This document shows, in pieces, positions 25,139-32,608 of a DNA stretch of 64,000 nucleotides. Each line of letters starts with the position of its first letter. Positions within the stretch are counted from its first letter, which is position 1. Origin of the DNA: Cuneatibacter caecimuris (GTDB lineage Bacteria > Bacillota > Clostridia > Lachnospirales > Lachnospiraceae). The stretch lies in contig NZ_SGXF01000002.1 in NCBI RefSeq assembly GCF_004216775.1, forward strand, positions 372,001 to 436,000, written 5' to 3'. The translations under genes were made by a program, and so were the position numbers. Under the pieces are notes generated by a model. It saw only the letters and a program-made list of their open reading frames with translations, was not told the DNA's origin and searched no databases.

Positions 25139-25354
25139 TTATGAAATACTCTTTTCTGCTGGGGCAATGAAATATTCTAATGGCACGTTAAAGTAATTTG
25201 ACAAAATAAGAAGTTTATCAACTTTAGGGGAACTTTTGCCTTTTTTCCATTCACTAAACAATGTTGAAGTTAATCCCGTATCTTTAGCCACTTTATAGGC
25301 TGATACATGTTGTTCATCCAATAAACATTTAAATCTTTCGTATGCAGCACGCAT
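25139..25354 (-). CDS. Cro-like XRE regulator (71 aa)
   Basis: A lone HTH domain: FKCLLDEQHVSAYKVAKDTGLTSTLFSEWKKGKSSPKVDKLLILSNYFNVPLEYFI. The recognition-helix segment STLFSEWKKGKSSPK is almost the same as STVFSEWKKGKSTPK in the opposing repressor at 25548, so both should bind the same DNA. It is read from the promoter at 25479-25507 with a leader of about 120 bases. It heads the leftward maintenance run (ssb, parM and so on), so it probably acts like Cro. Confidence 0.85.
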   Translation of the reverse strand: MRAAYERFKCLLDEQHVSAYKVAKDTGLTSTLFSEWKKGKSSPKVDKLLILSNYFNVPLEYFIAPAEKSIS

Positions 25355-25389
25355 AATGCTTCCTCCTTTTCAGTTTTTTCAGCATTCTA

Positions 25390-25418
25390 TTGACATTAGT
25401 TAGAAAATCCTATATAAT
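25390..25418 (+). promoter_or_regulatory. Consensus promoter for the cI-like repressor
   Basis: TTGACA, a 17-base spacer and TATAAT on the plus strand, about 130 bases before the repressor start. The operator-like TTAGAAAATCCTAT lies inside the spacer (from 25400). The promoter points toward, and its transcript runs over, the opposing promoter at 25479-25507. Confidence 0.8.
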
Positions 25419-25530
25419 TCAATTGCTATATTGTATTATATTAAAAAACAGGATTTTAGGATTTTCTAGCTTATCTCTATTATAACTAGGATATTCTAAT
25501 TTGTCAAGCGTATTTTTTAGGATTTTCTAG
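25400..25530. promoter_or_regulatory. Four copies of a 14-bp operator
   Basis: Sites: TTAGAAAATCCTAT near 25400, TTAGGATTTTCTAG at 25456-25469, CTAGGATATTCTAA at 25486-25499 and TTAGGATTTTCTAG at 25517-25530. The last three are spaced 30-31 bases apart, about three helical turns, so bound dimers would sit on the same face. Two copies lie in promoter spacers. The likely binders are the cI-like and Cro-like proteins with matching recognition helices. Confidence 0.8.
25479..25507 (-). promoter_or_regulatory. Consensus promoter for the Cro-like gene and leftward run
   Basis: TTGACA, a 17-base spacer and TATAAT on the minus strand. The operator CTAGGATATTCTAA (25486-25499) fills the spacer. Its transcript runs back across the cI promoter at 25390-25418, so the two promoters are face to face. 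Confidence 0.82.
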
Positions 25531-25547
25531 TTTTAAAGGAGGCCATT

Positions 25548-26147
25548 ATGTCAAACATGTATGGAATTTTTTCGAAATTACTTAAAGAAAAGGACGTACG
25601 TGCAGCTGATGTTTCTAGAGCTACAGGAATTAGTTCCACTGTATTTAGTGAATGGAAAAAGGGTAAAAGTACGCCTAAACAAGACAAATTGCAAAAAATT
25701 GCTGATTATTTTGGAGTTTCAATAGAATATCTATTAACTGGAGAAGTAGACCTTTACTATCAGGAAATGTGTGATGACCCAGATATGCGTTCTCTATTTG
25801 AAATGAAAAAAGAGATGAAATCTGAGCAGTTTGCTGCTCACATAGAATTACTGAAGAAGTTGCATAATGTTTCCTTAGATCAGATAAAGCAAATTACTGA
25901 TTCCTTAGACTCCAATAAAATAGAGTTGGAGAAATTTGCTCAGATACATCAGGCATCCGATTTAGAGCAGGAAATTATTATGGCATATTTGGAATTAGAT
26001 CCCAAAATCAGGAAAATATTTATTGATCACTTTAAGCACAAGTTTTCCCCTACTCCGGATGACCATCTGGATGATTTTCCGGATACACCGGAGGAATTCG
26101 AGTTACAATATCCCCCTATCATCGAAGATGGTACAGAGGCTGTATAG
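25548..26147 (+). CDS. cI-like XRE repressor
   Basis: 199 residues. The N-terminal HTH (FSKLLKEKDVRAADVSRATGISSTVFSEWKKGKSTPKQDKLQKIADYFGVSIEYLL) closely matches the Cro-like protein. The C-terminal part is helical (LLKKLHNVSLDQIKQITDSLDSNKIELEKF) and acidic, with no S24 peptidase Ser-Lys pair. LexA-style self-cleavage is therefore not expected, and induction must occur another way. AAAGGAGG precedes the ATG at 25548. It likely keeps the element quiet by shutting off the leftward promoter. Confidence 0.85.
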   Translation: MSNMYGIFSKLLKEKDVRAADVSRATGISSTVFSEWKKGKSTPKQDKLQKIADYFGVSIEYLLTGEVDLYYQEMCDDPDMRSLFEMKKEMKSEQFAAHIELLKKLHNVSLDQIKQITDSLDSNKIELEKFAQIHQASDLEQEIIMAYLELDPKIRKIFIDHFKHKFSPTPDDHLDDFPDTPEEFELQYPPIIEDGTEAV

Positions 26148-26166
26148 GCCCCTGTACCATCTTCTG
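26127..26166 (+). terminator. Hairpin at the end of the cI-like gene
   Basis: GATGGTACAG and CTGTACCATC form a perfect 10-base stem that overlaps the end of the coding region; only TCTTCTG follows, so it is a weak T-run terminator. A leftward gene ends 12 bases further on, so it could serve both directions. Confidence 0.55.
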
Positions 26167-26172
26167 GATTGA

Positions 26173-26310
26173 TTACTTTAGGTATATCAGCTGCCCTTTG
26201 TTGCAGCAAGTATTATAATATATTGTTTTTGACCTTTTATAGTATATTGCATATACCTCCTTCTTCTTTAGATCCGCATACTTGTGAAATAATAATTTTG
26301 CTTTTTTCAT
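26173..26310 (-). CDS. Small basic protein (45 aa)
   Basis: ATG at 26308-26310 with GGGGGT 6 bases upstream; 45 residues, MKKAKLLFHKYADLKKKEVY onward, ending in GQLIYLK. It is rich in Lys and Tyr with a CC pair. No family recognised. Good ribosome site and a fitting gap between the cI-like gene and a small HTH gene support it. Confidence 0.5.
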   Translation of the reverse strand: MKKAKLLFHKYADLKKKEVYAIYYKRSKTIYYNTCCNKGQLIYLK

Positions 26311-26432
26311 ATGTAACCCCCTATTAATATTTGGTATTAATTATACATTACCTTTCATATATAAATACACCAAACTAATATGAGATTCTCACATTTAGGG
26401 GGAATCGGTCGGTATGCCGACCAGATTCTAAG

Positions 26433-26642
26433 TTATAATTTCTCGTAAGAGTAGAGTTGCTCAGAACGTATATCAAGCGCAATAGCCAACATACATATTG
26501 TATCAATAGTAGGATGTGTCCGGTTATTCACTATATCATTTATAGTAGTTTTTCCGACACCTGAAAGATTCGCTAATTGTCTTTCAGAGATACTCTTCTG
26601 ATCCATAATTTGAGCCAAATGATATGAAATTCTAATTTCCAT
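26433..26642 (-). CDS. Small XRE regulator (69 aa)
   Basis: A lone HTH: MEIRISYHLAQIMDQKSISERQLANLSGVGKTTINDIVNNRTHPTIDTICMLAIALDI. AAGGTG precedes the ATG. It is divergent from the integrase gene (start 26729) across 86 bases, so it is the natural candidate to control integrase expression. It belongs to the short HTH_26-like group of SgrR/YozG type regulators. Confidence 0.78.
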   Translation of the reverse strand: MEIRISYHLAQIMDQKSISERQLANLSGVGKTTINDIVNNRTHPTIDTICMLAIALDIRSEQLYSYEKL

Positions 26643-26728
26643 GGCAGCACCTTTTTATTTTTAGGGTGCTATTTAGCAAATATTTATATTCTGGTAAATA
26701 TATACTTTACACTTTGGAGGGGAAAGAA

Positions 26729-28165
26729 ATGATTCAACGTGCAGCATTGTATATTCGTGTATCAACTGATAAACAAGAGGATCTATCGCCAGATGCCCAG
26801 CGCAGACTGTTGATTGATTATGCAGATAAACACGAAATTGCTATAGAAGAAGATTATATATTCTTGGAGAATGGTATTTCTGGAAAAAAGGCGGAAAAGC
26901 GGCCGCAATTCCAACGTATGATCGCTGCTGCCAAACAAAAGCCCCGTCCTTTTGATGTAATTTTGGTCTGGAAGTTCTCGCGGTTTGCCCGGAATCAGGA
27001 AGAAAGTATCGTCTATAAATCAATGCTGCGGAAAAAATGCGGGATTGACATTGTAAGTATATCCGAGCCTATCATTGATGGGCCTTTTGGCAGCCTTATT
27101 GAACGGATAATCGAATGGATGGATGAATATTATTCCATTCGCTTATCCGGTGAAGTTATGCGTGGCATGACGGAAAATGCCATGCGAGGGAATATACAAT
27201 GGGTATTGCCCTTTGGTTACTGCACAGACGCAAATAATCAACCTGTCCCAGTTCCAGAAGAAGCGAAAATAGTTCAGGAGATATTTTCAAGATTTGTGTC
27301 TGGAGAGTCTATGTATGGAATCTCTAAGGATATAGCACAGCGTGGCATCCTTACCAAGCGCAAAAAACCATTTACCAAAAACATGGTTAAGTATATTTTA
27401 AAAAATGAGACATATATCGGGACTTATATCTGGAATAAACCTTCCGGCGACAAAACAATTCGCATCGAAAAAGCATTTGAACCTATTATATCTTCCGATT
27501 TATTTGATACTGCTCATGAGAAATTAAAAAAATTAGCTACTGGACCTCAAATACGTCCTTCTGAAACATATGGGCATTGGCTTAGTGGACTTCTCAAATG
27601 TTCAAACTGCGGCGGTACTTTAGTAGTGCATCACAACATAATTGCAGGTAAGCGGTATGGATCTTTTCAATGCAATAATTACTGCAAAAGTAATTGTGAT
27701 ATTTCACATTCAATATCTACTGCAAAAGCAGAAGCTGCTTTATTTGATTCTCTCCAAAATATAATTGATACCGGATTTGTTTCATTTCAGCGTGTATCTT
27801 CAAATTCATCCCGAGACACCTTTGCCAATTTGCAGATGCAAATCAAACAGATTGAAGCAAAAGAAAAGCGCGCAAGAGACGCTTATCTGGCAGGTATTGA
27901 CTCAATAGAAGACTATAAGGCATCAAAAAAACAATTAGAAGAAGAAAAAATGAAGATTAAGAAGCAAGTAGATAAAATCTCCACTCCTGATCCAGAGGTA
28001 GATAAAAAAGAAATGCTGAAACGGATCTATGATATAAACACTTTTCTTAGATGTGAAAATGTCTCTATTCCTGAAAAATCAAATGCTGTACGAAGTATCA
28101 TACAAAAAATTGTTTACGATAAATCAAATAAAGAATTAATTTTTTATTACTATTTAGCAAAATAG
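26729..28165 (+). CDS. int: Large serine integrase
   Basis: 478 residues. The resolvase domain starts RAALYIRVSTDKQ with catalytic Ser12 and has VWKFSRFARNQEES with the catalytic Arg residues. The recombinase domain (PF07508, about 160-270) has FGYCTDANNQPVPVPEEAKIVQEIF and NMVKYILKNETYIG. A zinc ribbon (CSNCGG...CNNYC) and a coiled coil (about 365-430) follow. It catalyses integration and, with a helper, excision of the element. GGAGG lies 8 bases before the ATG at 26729; the frame upstream lacks a ribosome site. Confidence 0.93.
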   Translation: MIQRAALYIRVSTDKQEDLSPDAQRRLLIDYADKHEIAIEEDYIFLENGISGKKAEKRPQFQRMIAAAKQKPRPFDVILVWKFSRFARNQEESIVYKSMLRKKCGIDIVSISEPIIDGPFGSLIERIIEWMDEYYSIRLSGEVMRGMTENAMRGNIQWVLPFGYCTDANNQPVPVPEEAKIVQEIFSRFVSGESMYGISKDIAQRGILTKRKKPFTKNMVKYILKNETYIGTYIWNKPSGDKTIRIEKAFEPIISSDLFDTAHEKLKKLATGPQIRPSETYGHWLSGLLKCSNCGGTLVVHHNIIAGKRYGSFQCNNYCKSNCDISHSISTAKAEAALFDSLQNIIDTGFVSFQRVSSNSSRDTFANLQMQIKQIEAKEKRARDAYLAGIDSIEDYKASKKQLEEEKMKIKKQVDKISTPDPEVDKKEMLKRIYDINTFLRCENVSIPEKSNAVRSIIQKIVYDKSNKELIFYYYLAK

Positions 28166-28194
28166 TTAGCTATATTATTTTTATTGATATAACT

Positions 28195-28218
28195 ACTGCC
28201 ACTCATATGAGTGGCAGT
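28195..28218. repeat. Perfect 24-bp palindrome between integrase and vapC
   Basis: ACTGCCACTC, ATAT and GAGTGGCAGT form an exact palindrome in the 58-base gap between the converging integrase and toxin genes. It may be a hairpin terminator for both, although T runs are poor. A recombinase-binding site is possible, since large serine integrases usually act close to their own gene. Confidence 0.6.
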
Positions 28219-28223
28219 GGTGG

Positions 28224-28631
28224 TTACTTTTTCAAAAACTCTGTTGGTGTTATGACTTGGGCAACTGATCCAGCAAAGTCCCTAATATTCCTTGTCATAA
28301 TATAGTCCACTCCATTTCTTTCTGCTACTGCGTCTACCACTGCATCTTCAAAATCTGGCATGGCACGCATAAGCGCAGTATGAATATCTACGCTCAGTAC
28401 ATCAGCAAAAGTAATAATCTGGGAAAGCTGATCCAGAGTTTCTTTTGCTTTTGCAGCAGATTTAAATGACTTGCGTAGCATATAAAAAACATCGGTAGCT
28501 GCGGATGCAGAAATTAAACATTCAGTATCAACTTCAATGGCTTTGCGTAACGCTTGATAGGAATCAGCGAAAAAAGGTTCCCGTTTAAGAAAAATATCTA
28601 AAATAACATTTGTGTCAACTATGATTCTCAT
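28224..28631 (-). CDS. vapC: PIN-domain toxin, VapC-like
   Basis: 135 residues. The PIN fold opens MRIIVDTNVILDIFLKREPF with the first catalytic Asp (D6). Further acidic residues lie in MPDFEDAVVDAVAERNGVDYIMTRNIRDF. Family members cut tRNA or other RNA and stop growth unless bound by antitoxin. Its start overlaps the antitoxin stop by 4 bases. The pair sits beyond the integrase and could stabilise the element. Confidence 0.88.
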   Translation of the reverse strand: MRIIVDTNVILDIFLKREPFFADSYQALRKAIEVDTECLISASAATDVFYMLRKSFKSAAKAKETLDQLSQIITFADVLSVDIHTALMRAMPDFEDAVVDAVAERNGVDYIMTRNIRDFAGSVAQVITPTEFLKK

Positions 28632-28849
28632 TGTCTTGCCAGTCTCTCCTCTCTGACTGTATTTTCATCCATGTCAGCTTCCTGCGGTATGATACCTACA
28701 AGCTTATCCAAAACCGCAAGTTTATTCACAGAAGGGCTGGTGAGTCGAGCTATATTTTTTCCGTTTTTGGTAATAAAGATATCCTGGGCAGCAGCAAGCT
28801 CCAGATATTTACCAAGGTTTGTTTTAAATTCAGTTGCTGTAACAATCAT
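28628..28849 (-). CDS. Phd/YefM-type antitoxin
   Basis: 73 residues starting MIVTATEFKTNLGKYLELAAAQDIFITKNGKNIARL, the Phd/YefM DNA-binding fold. The C-terminal part (DENTVREERLARQ) would wrap the PIN toxin. AAAGGAGG precedes the ATG. Behind the promoter at 28879-28907; it should repress its own operon. Confidence 0.88.
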   Translation of the reverse strand: MIVTATEFKTNLGKYLELAAAQDIFITKNGKNIARLTSPSVNKLAVLDKLVGIIPQEADMDENTVREERLARQ

Positions 28850-28878
28850 AAAAATTCCTCCTTTGCTATTTAATTTAT

Positions 28879-28907
28879 ATTATATAAAAATCGGACAAAA
28901 AAGTCAA
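28879..28907 (-). promoter_or_regulatory. Promoter of the Phd-VapC operon
   Basis: TTGACT, a 17-base spacer and TATAAT on the minus strand, 30 bases before the antitoxin start. The rest of the gap up to 29092 holds no gene that I can support. Confidence 0.75.
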
Positions 28908-29092
28908 TATAATCGCACGGAATAAAATGTTCAATTTCAAACAAACGATAACAAAGACAGTGAATGGGTGGTTCACTTCCACGTTCTATGCTGCCAGTAA
29001 TGTCTTTCAGCCGTTTTGTGGTTTGTTTTTATTTTTCAGCCACTGACTACTCCTTTCAATTAGAATACTTTCTGTGTATTTCAAAAAATTCA

Positions 29093-29146
29093 TTGACGCA
29101 CTAATACTACAGTATTATAATACAAGGAGGCTAATACCACAGTATT
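29093..29146 (+). promoter_or_regulatory. Promoter and two operators of the DUF3990-HTH operon
   Basis: TTGACG, a 17-base spacer and TATAAT (29093-29121). AATACTACAGTATT (29103-29116) and AATACCACAGTATT (29133-29146) are inverted-repeat sites 30 bases apart, part of a 30-bp tandem duplication that also doubles the GGAGG. The first site overlaps spacer and -10, so binding by the HTH antitoxin at 29792 would shut the operon. Confidence 0.75.
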
Positions 29147-29162
29147 ATATTGGAGGTGTCTT

Positions 29163-29829
29163 ATGAAACAAGATTTGATAATCTATCACGGCTCCCAGCA
29201 AATCGTTGAGGTACCAAAGTTTGGTACCGGAAAGAAATACAATGATTATGGACAGGGCTTTTACTGCACCGAAAACATCGAGCTTGCAAAAGAATGGGCT
29301 TGCCCTGTAAAAAATGATGGCTACTCTAACAAGTACCGTCTAACACTTGACGGAATGAATGTTATGCATTTGACCAAAGGAGAATTCAATATCCTCAACT
29401 GGCTTGCAATTCTGCTTGCTCATAGAAAATTTGACATTAATTCGCCCGTTGGCAATAGCGCAAGAGAATTTATCCTTAACCGCTTTATGCCAGATGTGGC
29501 GGATGTCGATGTGATGATTGGCTATCGTGCCGACGATTCCTATTTCTCTCAGAGACCTGAACCTTGCTATGCAACTCGGCACTCTTGGTGAACAGGTTGT
29601 ATTGCTATCCGAACGCTCCTTTCAGCAGAGTGAGTTTATTGAGTACGAAATTGCCGATTATCGGGAATACTACTACAAACGGGCAGAAAGGGATCAAAAT
29701 GCAAGAGTTGTATATAAAAGCAAGAAAAAGAACTTACAGCAGCTCATGGACGATATTTTTGTTCTCGATATTATGAGGGAGGATATGAAGCATGACGACC
29801 CACGCTTACAGTCAGTTATATCTGAATAA
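29163..29829 (+). pseudogene. DUF3990-type (ADP-ribosyltransferase-like) toxin gene, broken by an internal deletion
   Basis: The first frame (ATG 29163, TGGAGG upstream) gives DLIIYHGSQQIVEVPKFG, GQGFYCTENIELAKEWA and GYRADDSYFS, then leaves the family and stops at 29591. The second frame carries ISLRDLNLAMQLGTLGEQVVLLSERSFQQ to a stop at 29829. From memory, intact relatives read SYFS, then about 10-12 residues (FA..FLNN), then IS.., so a stretch is missing. The join, TTTCTCT at 29543-29549, fits both flanks. The loss is thus a deletion between two 7-bp repeats that also shifts frame. DUF3990 proteins have an ADP-ribosyltransferase-like fold and act as toxins. Confidence 0.72.
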
Positions 29830-30421
29830 ATCTTCTCGTGCCGTTGGCAATATGCTCCACGACGCCGTACTGGAATTCGGAATGAACGGTACGGACTTTT
29901 TGAAACGCTTTATTCAATCCGATGTTTCCGTACAGATTGAAAGTGGCAACCCCAAATACATTGCGGGAAAAAGTGGCTTGGAATTGTTTCTGGAGGTCAT
30001 GGAGAAAACCACCGGGCAAATCTACACTACAGACCTCATTGAGAGCTACGACCGCAGCGATGTGTATTGGGTAGGCTGGATGCTGACACACTATCAATGG
30101 TATTCCGGTCGCACTTTTAAGAGCATTCTGGACACCGTTCCCTATGATGAACTTATCGGACTGTATGGAACGCTGCACGAAGCAGACATTCAAAAGAGCT
30201 ACGAAGTTCTTGACGCTCATTTTTCCAAAAGCGAAAGCAAGCTGAAAGTAGCCCGAAAACATTGCGGCTTAACACAGGAGGCACTTGCCAATGAATCCGG
30301 CGTCTCGCTCAATACTATCCGTGCATACGAACGGAAAAGCAAAGATTTGAATAAAGCTCAGTTTGATATTGTGATGCGTCTTGCCAAAGCCTTAAAATGT
30401 GACGTGTCCGAACTGCTTTAG
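29792..30421 (+). CDS. HTH antitoxin partner of the DUF3990 toxin
   Basis: 209 residues. The N-terminal ~145 residues (LYLNKSSRAVGNMLHDAVLEFG, YWVGWMLTHYQWYSGRTFKSIL) form the partner-specific domain seen beside DUF3990 genes. The C terminus is an XRE HTH (LKVARKHCGLTQEALANESGVSLNTIRAYERKSKDL). GGGAGG precedes the ATG at 29792, and it overlaps the toxin remnant by 38 bases. Still intact though its toxin is broken, so it can still bind the operators at 29103-29146. Confidence 0.82.
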   Translation: MTTHAYSQLYLNKSSRAVGNMLHDAVLEFGMNGTDFLKRFIQSDVSVQIESGNPKYIAGKSGLELFLEVMEKTTGQIYTTDLIESYDRSDVYWVGWMLTHYQWYSGRTFKSILDTVPYDELIGLYGTLHEADIQKSYEVLDAHFSKSESKLKVARKHCGLTQEALANESGVSLNTIRAYERKSKDLNKAQFDIVMRLAKALKCDVSELL

Positions 30422-30599
30422 CTGTGGGGAGTTTCAACTTCTTACAAAAATTAAGTTGTTGTTTCCAAAAATGCAAACCACTTTCTATAGGTTATAGATG
30501 TTTAGTGTACCAATTAACTGTAACATATCGTTTCAGAAGATTTTTTTATGTTTATTTCAAATATCATTCAAGTTGCTGGCTGATCAACTATGTAAAATA

Positions 30600-30630
30600 T
30601 TTTATATAGGTTGTGAATATTTGGGACACC
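30600..30630. other. Likely right junction of the element (attR region)
   Basis: AT-rich non-coding DNA switches here to coding sequence for the middle of an M23 peptidase (first recognisable residues GTPIIAVESG), and the N-terminal part is absent. The exact core cannot be set without the left junction, which lies outside the window. Confidence 0.5.
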
Positions 30631-31078
30631 CATTATTGCAGTAGAATCCGGCACTGTGGAAGCCCTGGGCTGGAACCAGTACGGCGGATGGAGGATCGGT
30701 ATCCGCAGTTTTGACCAGAAACGCTATTACTACTATGCCCATCTGCGCCAGAACGTGCCTTTTCAGAGCGGCCTGAAAGAAGGCAGCATCGTGCAGGCTG
30801 GGGATGTGATTGGTTATATGGGACATACCGGATACAGCGCCAAGGAAAATACAAACAATATTGATGAAACTCATCTGCATTTTGGCCTGCAGCTGATTTT
30901 TGACGAATCGCAAAAAGAGGGCAATAACGAAATCTGGATCGACTGCTACCAGCTGATCCAATTTTTGAAAAGAAACCGCTGTACGGTGGTCAGAAATGAT
31001 GAATCGAAAGAATGGTCCAGGGCTGTCCCCTTCCGGGACGAGGGGCTTCCGGAACTGCCCTGTCTTTACCCTCAATAA
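30617..31078 (+). pseudogene. C-terminal fragment of an M23 (LytM) peptidase gene cut by the element
   Basis: Reading from TTT GGG ACA CCC gives GTPIIAVESGTVEALGW, then RYYYYAHL and ETHLHFGLQ with the second set of zinc/catalytic His, to the stop at 31078. The first zinc motif (HxxxD) that should stand just ahead of GTPI is missing, and TGA blocks the frame upstream. The remnant has no start with a ribosome site and should be inactive. The remaining 5' half is expected at the left end of the element. It marks the insertion target. Confidence 0.75.
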
Positions 31079-31103
31079 ATAAACTTCCGGATACCGGCGG
31101 GCT

Positions 31104-31526
31104 TCAGCATTCCATCAGGATTTCCAGAGCCCGCTGGTATTTTTCATACCTTTGAAGGTCCTCTTCCCTTACCAGGGGGAGGCGGCTCAGATCGCTGTTA
31201 TGTTTCAGGTCTTCTATCTTTACTGCTGCAGCCAGGGAATCTTCCTTGACCCGCAGGATATACTCCATGTAATCTTCTCCCCGGCGTCTGGAAATCACGT
31301 CCACTGCATGGCAGCAGCGCCTGTCAATCCCCATCTCTTCCAGCATCTGCACCGTATATCCGGCATCCTCGATCACATCGTGCAGCAGCGCCACTACCTT
31401 CTCCTGTTCGGTATTCATCTGCTTCGCCACATGAACAGGGTGGTTCAGATATTCTGCGCCTGCTTTGTCTTTCAGCCCTTTATACGCCTTCTTTGCTATC
31501 TGCATTGCTATTTCATACTGGCTCAT
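31104..31526 (-). CDS. HD-domain hydrolase related to the RelA/SpoT HD
   Basis: 140 residues. IAKKAYKGLKDKAGAEYLNHPVHVA, VALLHDVIEDAGYT and AVKIEDLKHNSD follow the HD layout of (p)ppGpp hydrolases of the MESH1 type, with metal ligands His, the HD pair and the late Asp. It has no synthetase domain. Possible role: small alarmone or nucleotide hydrolase, not proven. GGTG precedes the ATG. It is first gene on the chromosomal side after the element and runs opposite to the M23 remnant. Confidence 0.78.
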   Translation of the reverse strand: MSQYEIAMQIAKKAYKGLKDKAGAEYLNHPVHVAKQMNTEQEKVVALLHDVIEDAGYTVQMLEEMGIDRRCCHAVDVISRRRGEDYMEYILRVKEDSLAAAVKIEDLKHNSDLSRLPLVREEDLQRYEKYQRALEILMEC

Positions 31527-31626
31527 TGGTCTTCACCTTTTCCTTCTGATAGCATCAGTCTAACACTTTAGGATTTATAATTCAAGTGGCTTTTTCTGGG
31601 CAGGGGCGCAGGGGAAAGGATTCGCG

Positions 31627-31701
31627 GGGAGACTGCAGAAGAAACTCCGGGAGTTCCATGCCTGACGGCTATAACTCCCTCCGTTTTTTCTGCAGTCTCC
31701 C
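31627..31701. repeat. Long imperfect hairpin repeat
   Basis: Arms of 29 bases (31627-31655 and 31673-31701) pair at 25 positions, with a perfect outer 14 (GGGAGACTGCAGAA). A GCCGGGC plus six T follows, so it can stop rightward transcription. The gap 31527-31896 otherwise holds only the TetR promoter. It may be a small dispersed palindromic element. Confidence 0.65.
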
Positions 31702-31830
31702 TGCCGGGCTTTTTTGCTGGCGGATGTGGGTAGGGGCTTACATTTGCTAATCTTTATTCGAATTTAAACGAATGCTTCTGGTATTGATAAGATTTTTTTA
31801 TATAAAAAATTATAGGATAGAATAAAAGCC

Positions 31831-31881
31831 TTGACATACATGCACTCTACATGATAATATATACGTGTAAAGTGCATGTAT
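31831..31881 (+). promoter_or_regulatory. Promoter and TetR operator
   Basis: TTGACA, an 18-base spacer and TAATAT. ATACATGCACT (31836-31846) and AGTGCATGTAT (31871-31881) are exact inverted copies flanking the -10, with inner TACATG and CGTGTA adding symmetry. A related site (GCATGTAGCATGTATG) stands before the ABC gene near 32580. Confidence 0.72.
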
Positions 31882-31896
31882 ATAGGAGGTGAAACT

Positions 31897-32520
31897 TTGC
31901 CACGTAATAAATATCCAGAAGAAACTGTCCAAAAGATATTAGATGTTTCATTAAAACTTTTTTTAGAAAAAGGATATGAAGAAACTACGGTTCTAGATAT
32001 TATACACAACATGGGAGGAATGACTCGAGGAGCATTTTATCATCATTTTAAGTCAAAAGAAGAAGTGTTTGATACATTAAGTGACAAATTGTTTAGTGAC
32101 AACAATCCTTTTGATGAAGCCAAAAAGCAAGATAACCTTACAGGCTTAGAAAAATTAAAGTATGTTTTACAAAGAGCCGGTACAGTAGATAGTGAAAGTC
32201 AACAATTAAGTATATCTGTTATGCAGTTATTGAGTAGTCCTGCATTTCTAAAAAAATTGATCATTGACACAAACCGAGACACACTTGCTCCCATTTGTCA
32301 GGATATAATTGAGGAAGGGATAAAAGACGGATCTATAAAAGCTCAAAATGCAAAAATGGCCGCTGAAATATTTGTTTTTCTAGTTAATTTTTGGAACATT
32401 CCCACTTTATTCCCTATAACAGAGGAAGAAGCATGGGATAAAATAAAAACGATAAAAACTATGCTTGATAGCATTGGATTGCCAGTTCTTGATGATAATT
32501 ATTTAGAACAATTCAAATAA
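31897..32520 (+). CDS. TetR-family repressor
   Basis: 207 residues. The HTH (VQKILDVSLKLFLEKGYEETTVLDIIHNMGGMTRGAFYHHFKSKEEVFDTL) is typical TetR. The start is TTG at 31897: GGAGG lies 7 bases before it, whereas an ATG at 31876 overlaps that site. The C-terminal ligand domain is all helical. It is 88 bases before an ABC transporter gene and has a dyad operator at its own promoter, so it likely controls both in response to a drug or metabolite. AT-rich compared with the chromosomal flank. Confidence 0.88.
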   Translation: MPRNKYPEETVQKILDVSLKLFLEKGYEETTVLDIIHNMGGMTRGAFYHHFKSKEEVFDTLSDKLFSDNNPFDEAKKQDNLTGLEKLKYVLQRAGTVDSESQQLSISVMQLLSSPAFLKKLIIDTNRDTLAPICQDIIEEGIKDGSIKAQNAKMAAEIFVFLVNFWNIPTLFPITEEEAWDKIKTIKTMLDSIGLPVLDDNYLEQFK

Positions 32521-32608
32521 AATTAGCTTTTAAAAATAAAGTTGTCATGTACGGCAATTTTATTTTTTAAAAAATACACGCATGTAGCATGTATGAAAAG
32601 GAGATTAT

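Noticed and set aside
26407-26422. GGTCGG-TATG-CCGACC hairpin after the small HTH gene
   Set aside because: Short stem with no T run on either strand; too weak to call a terminator or an attachment site.
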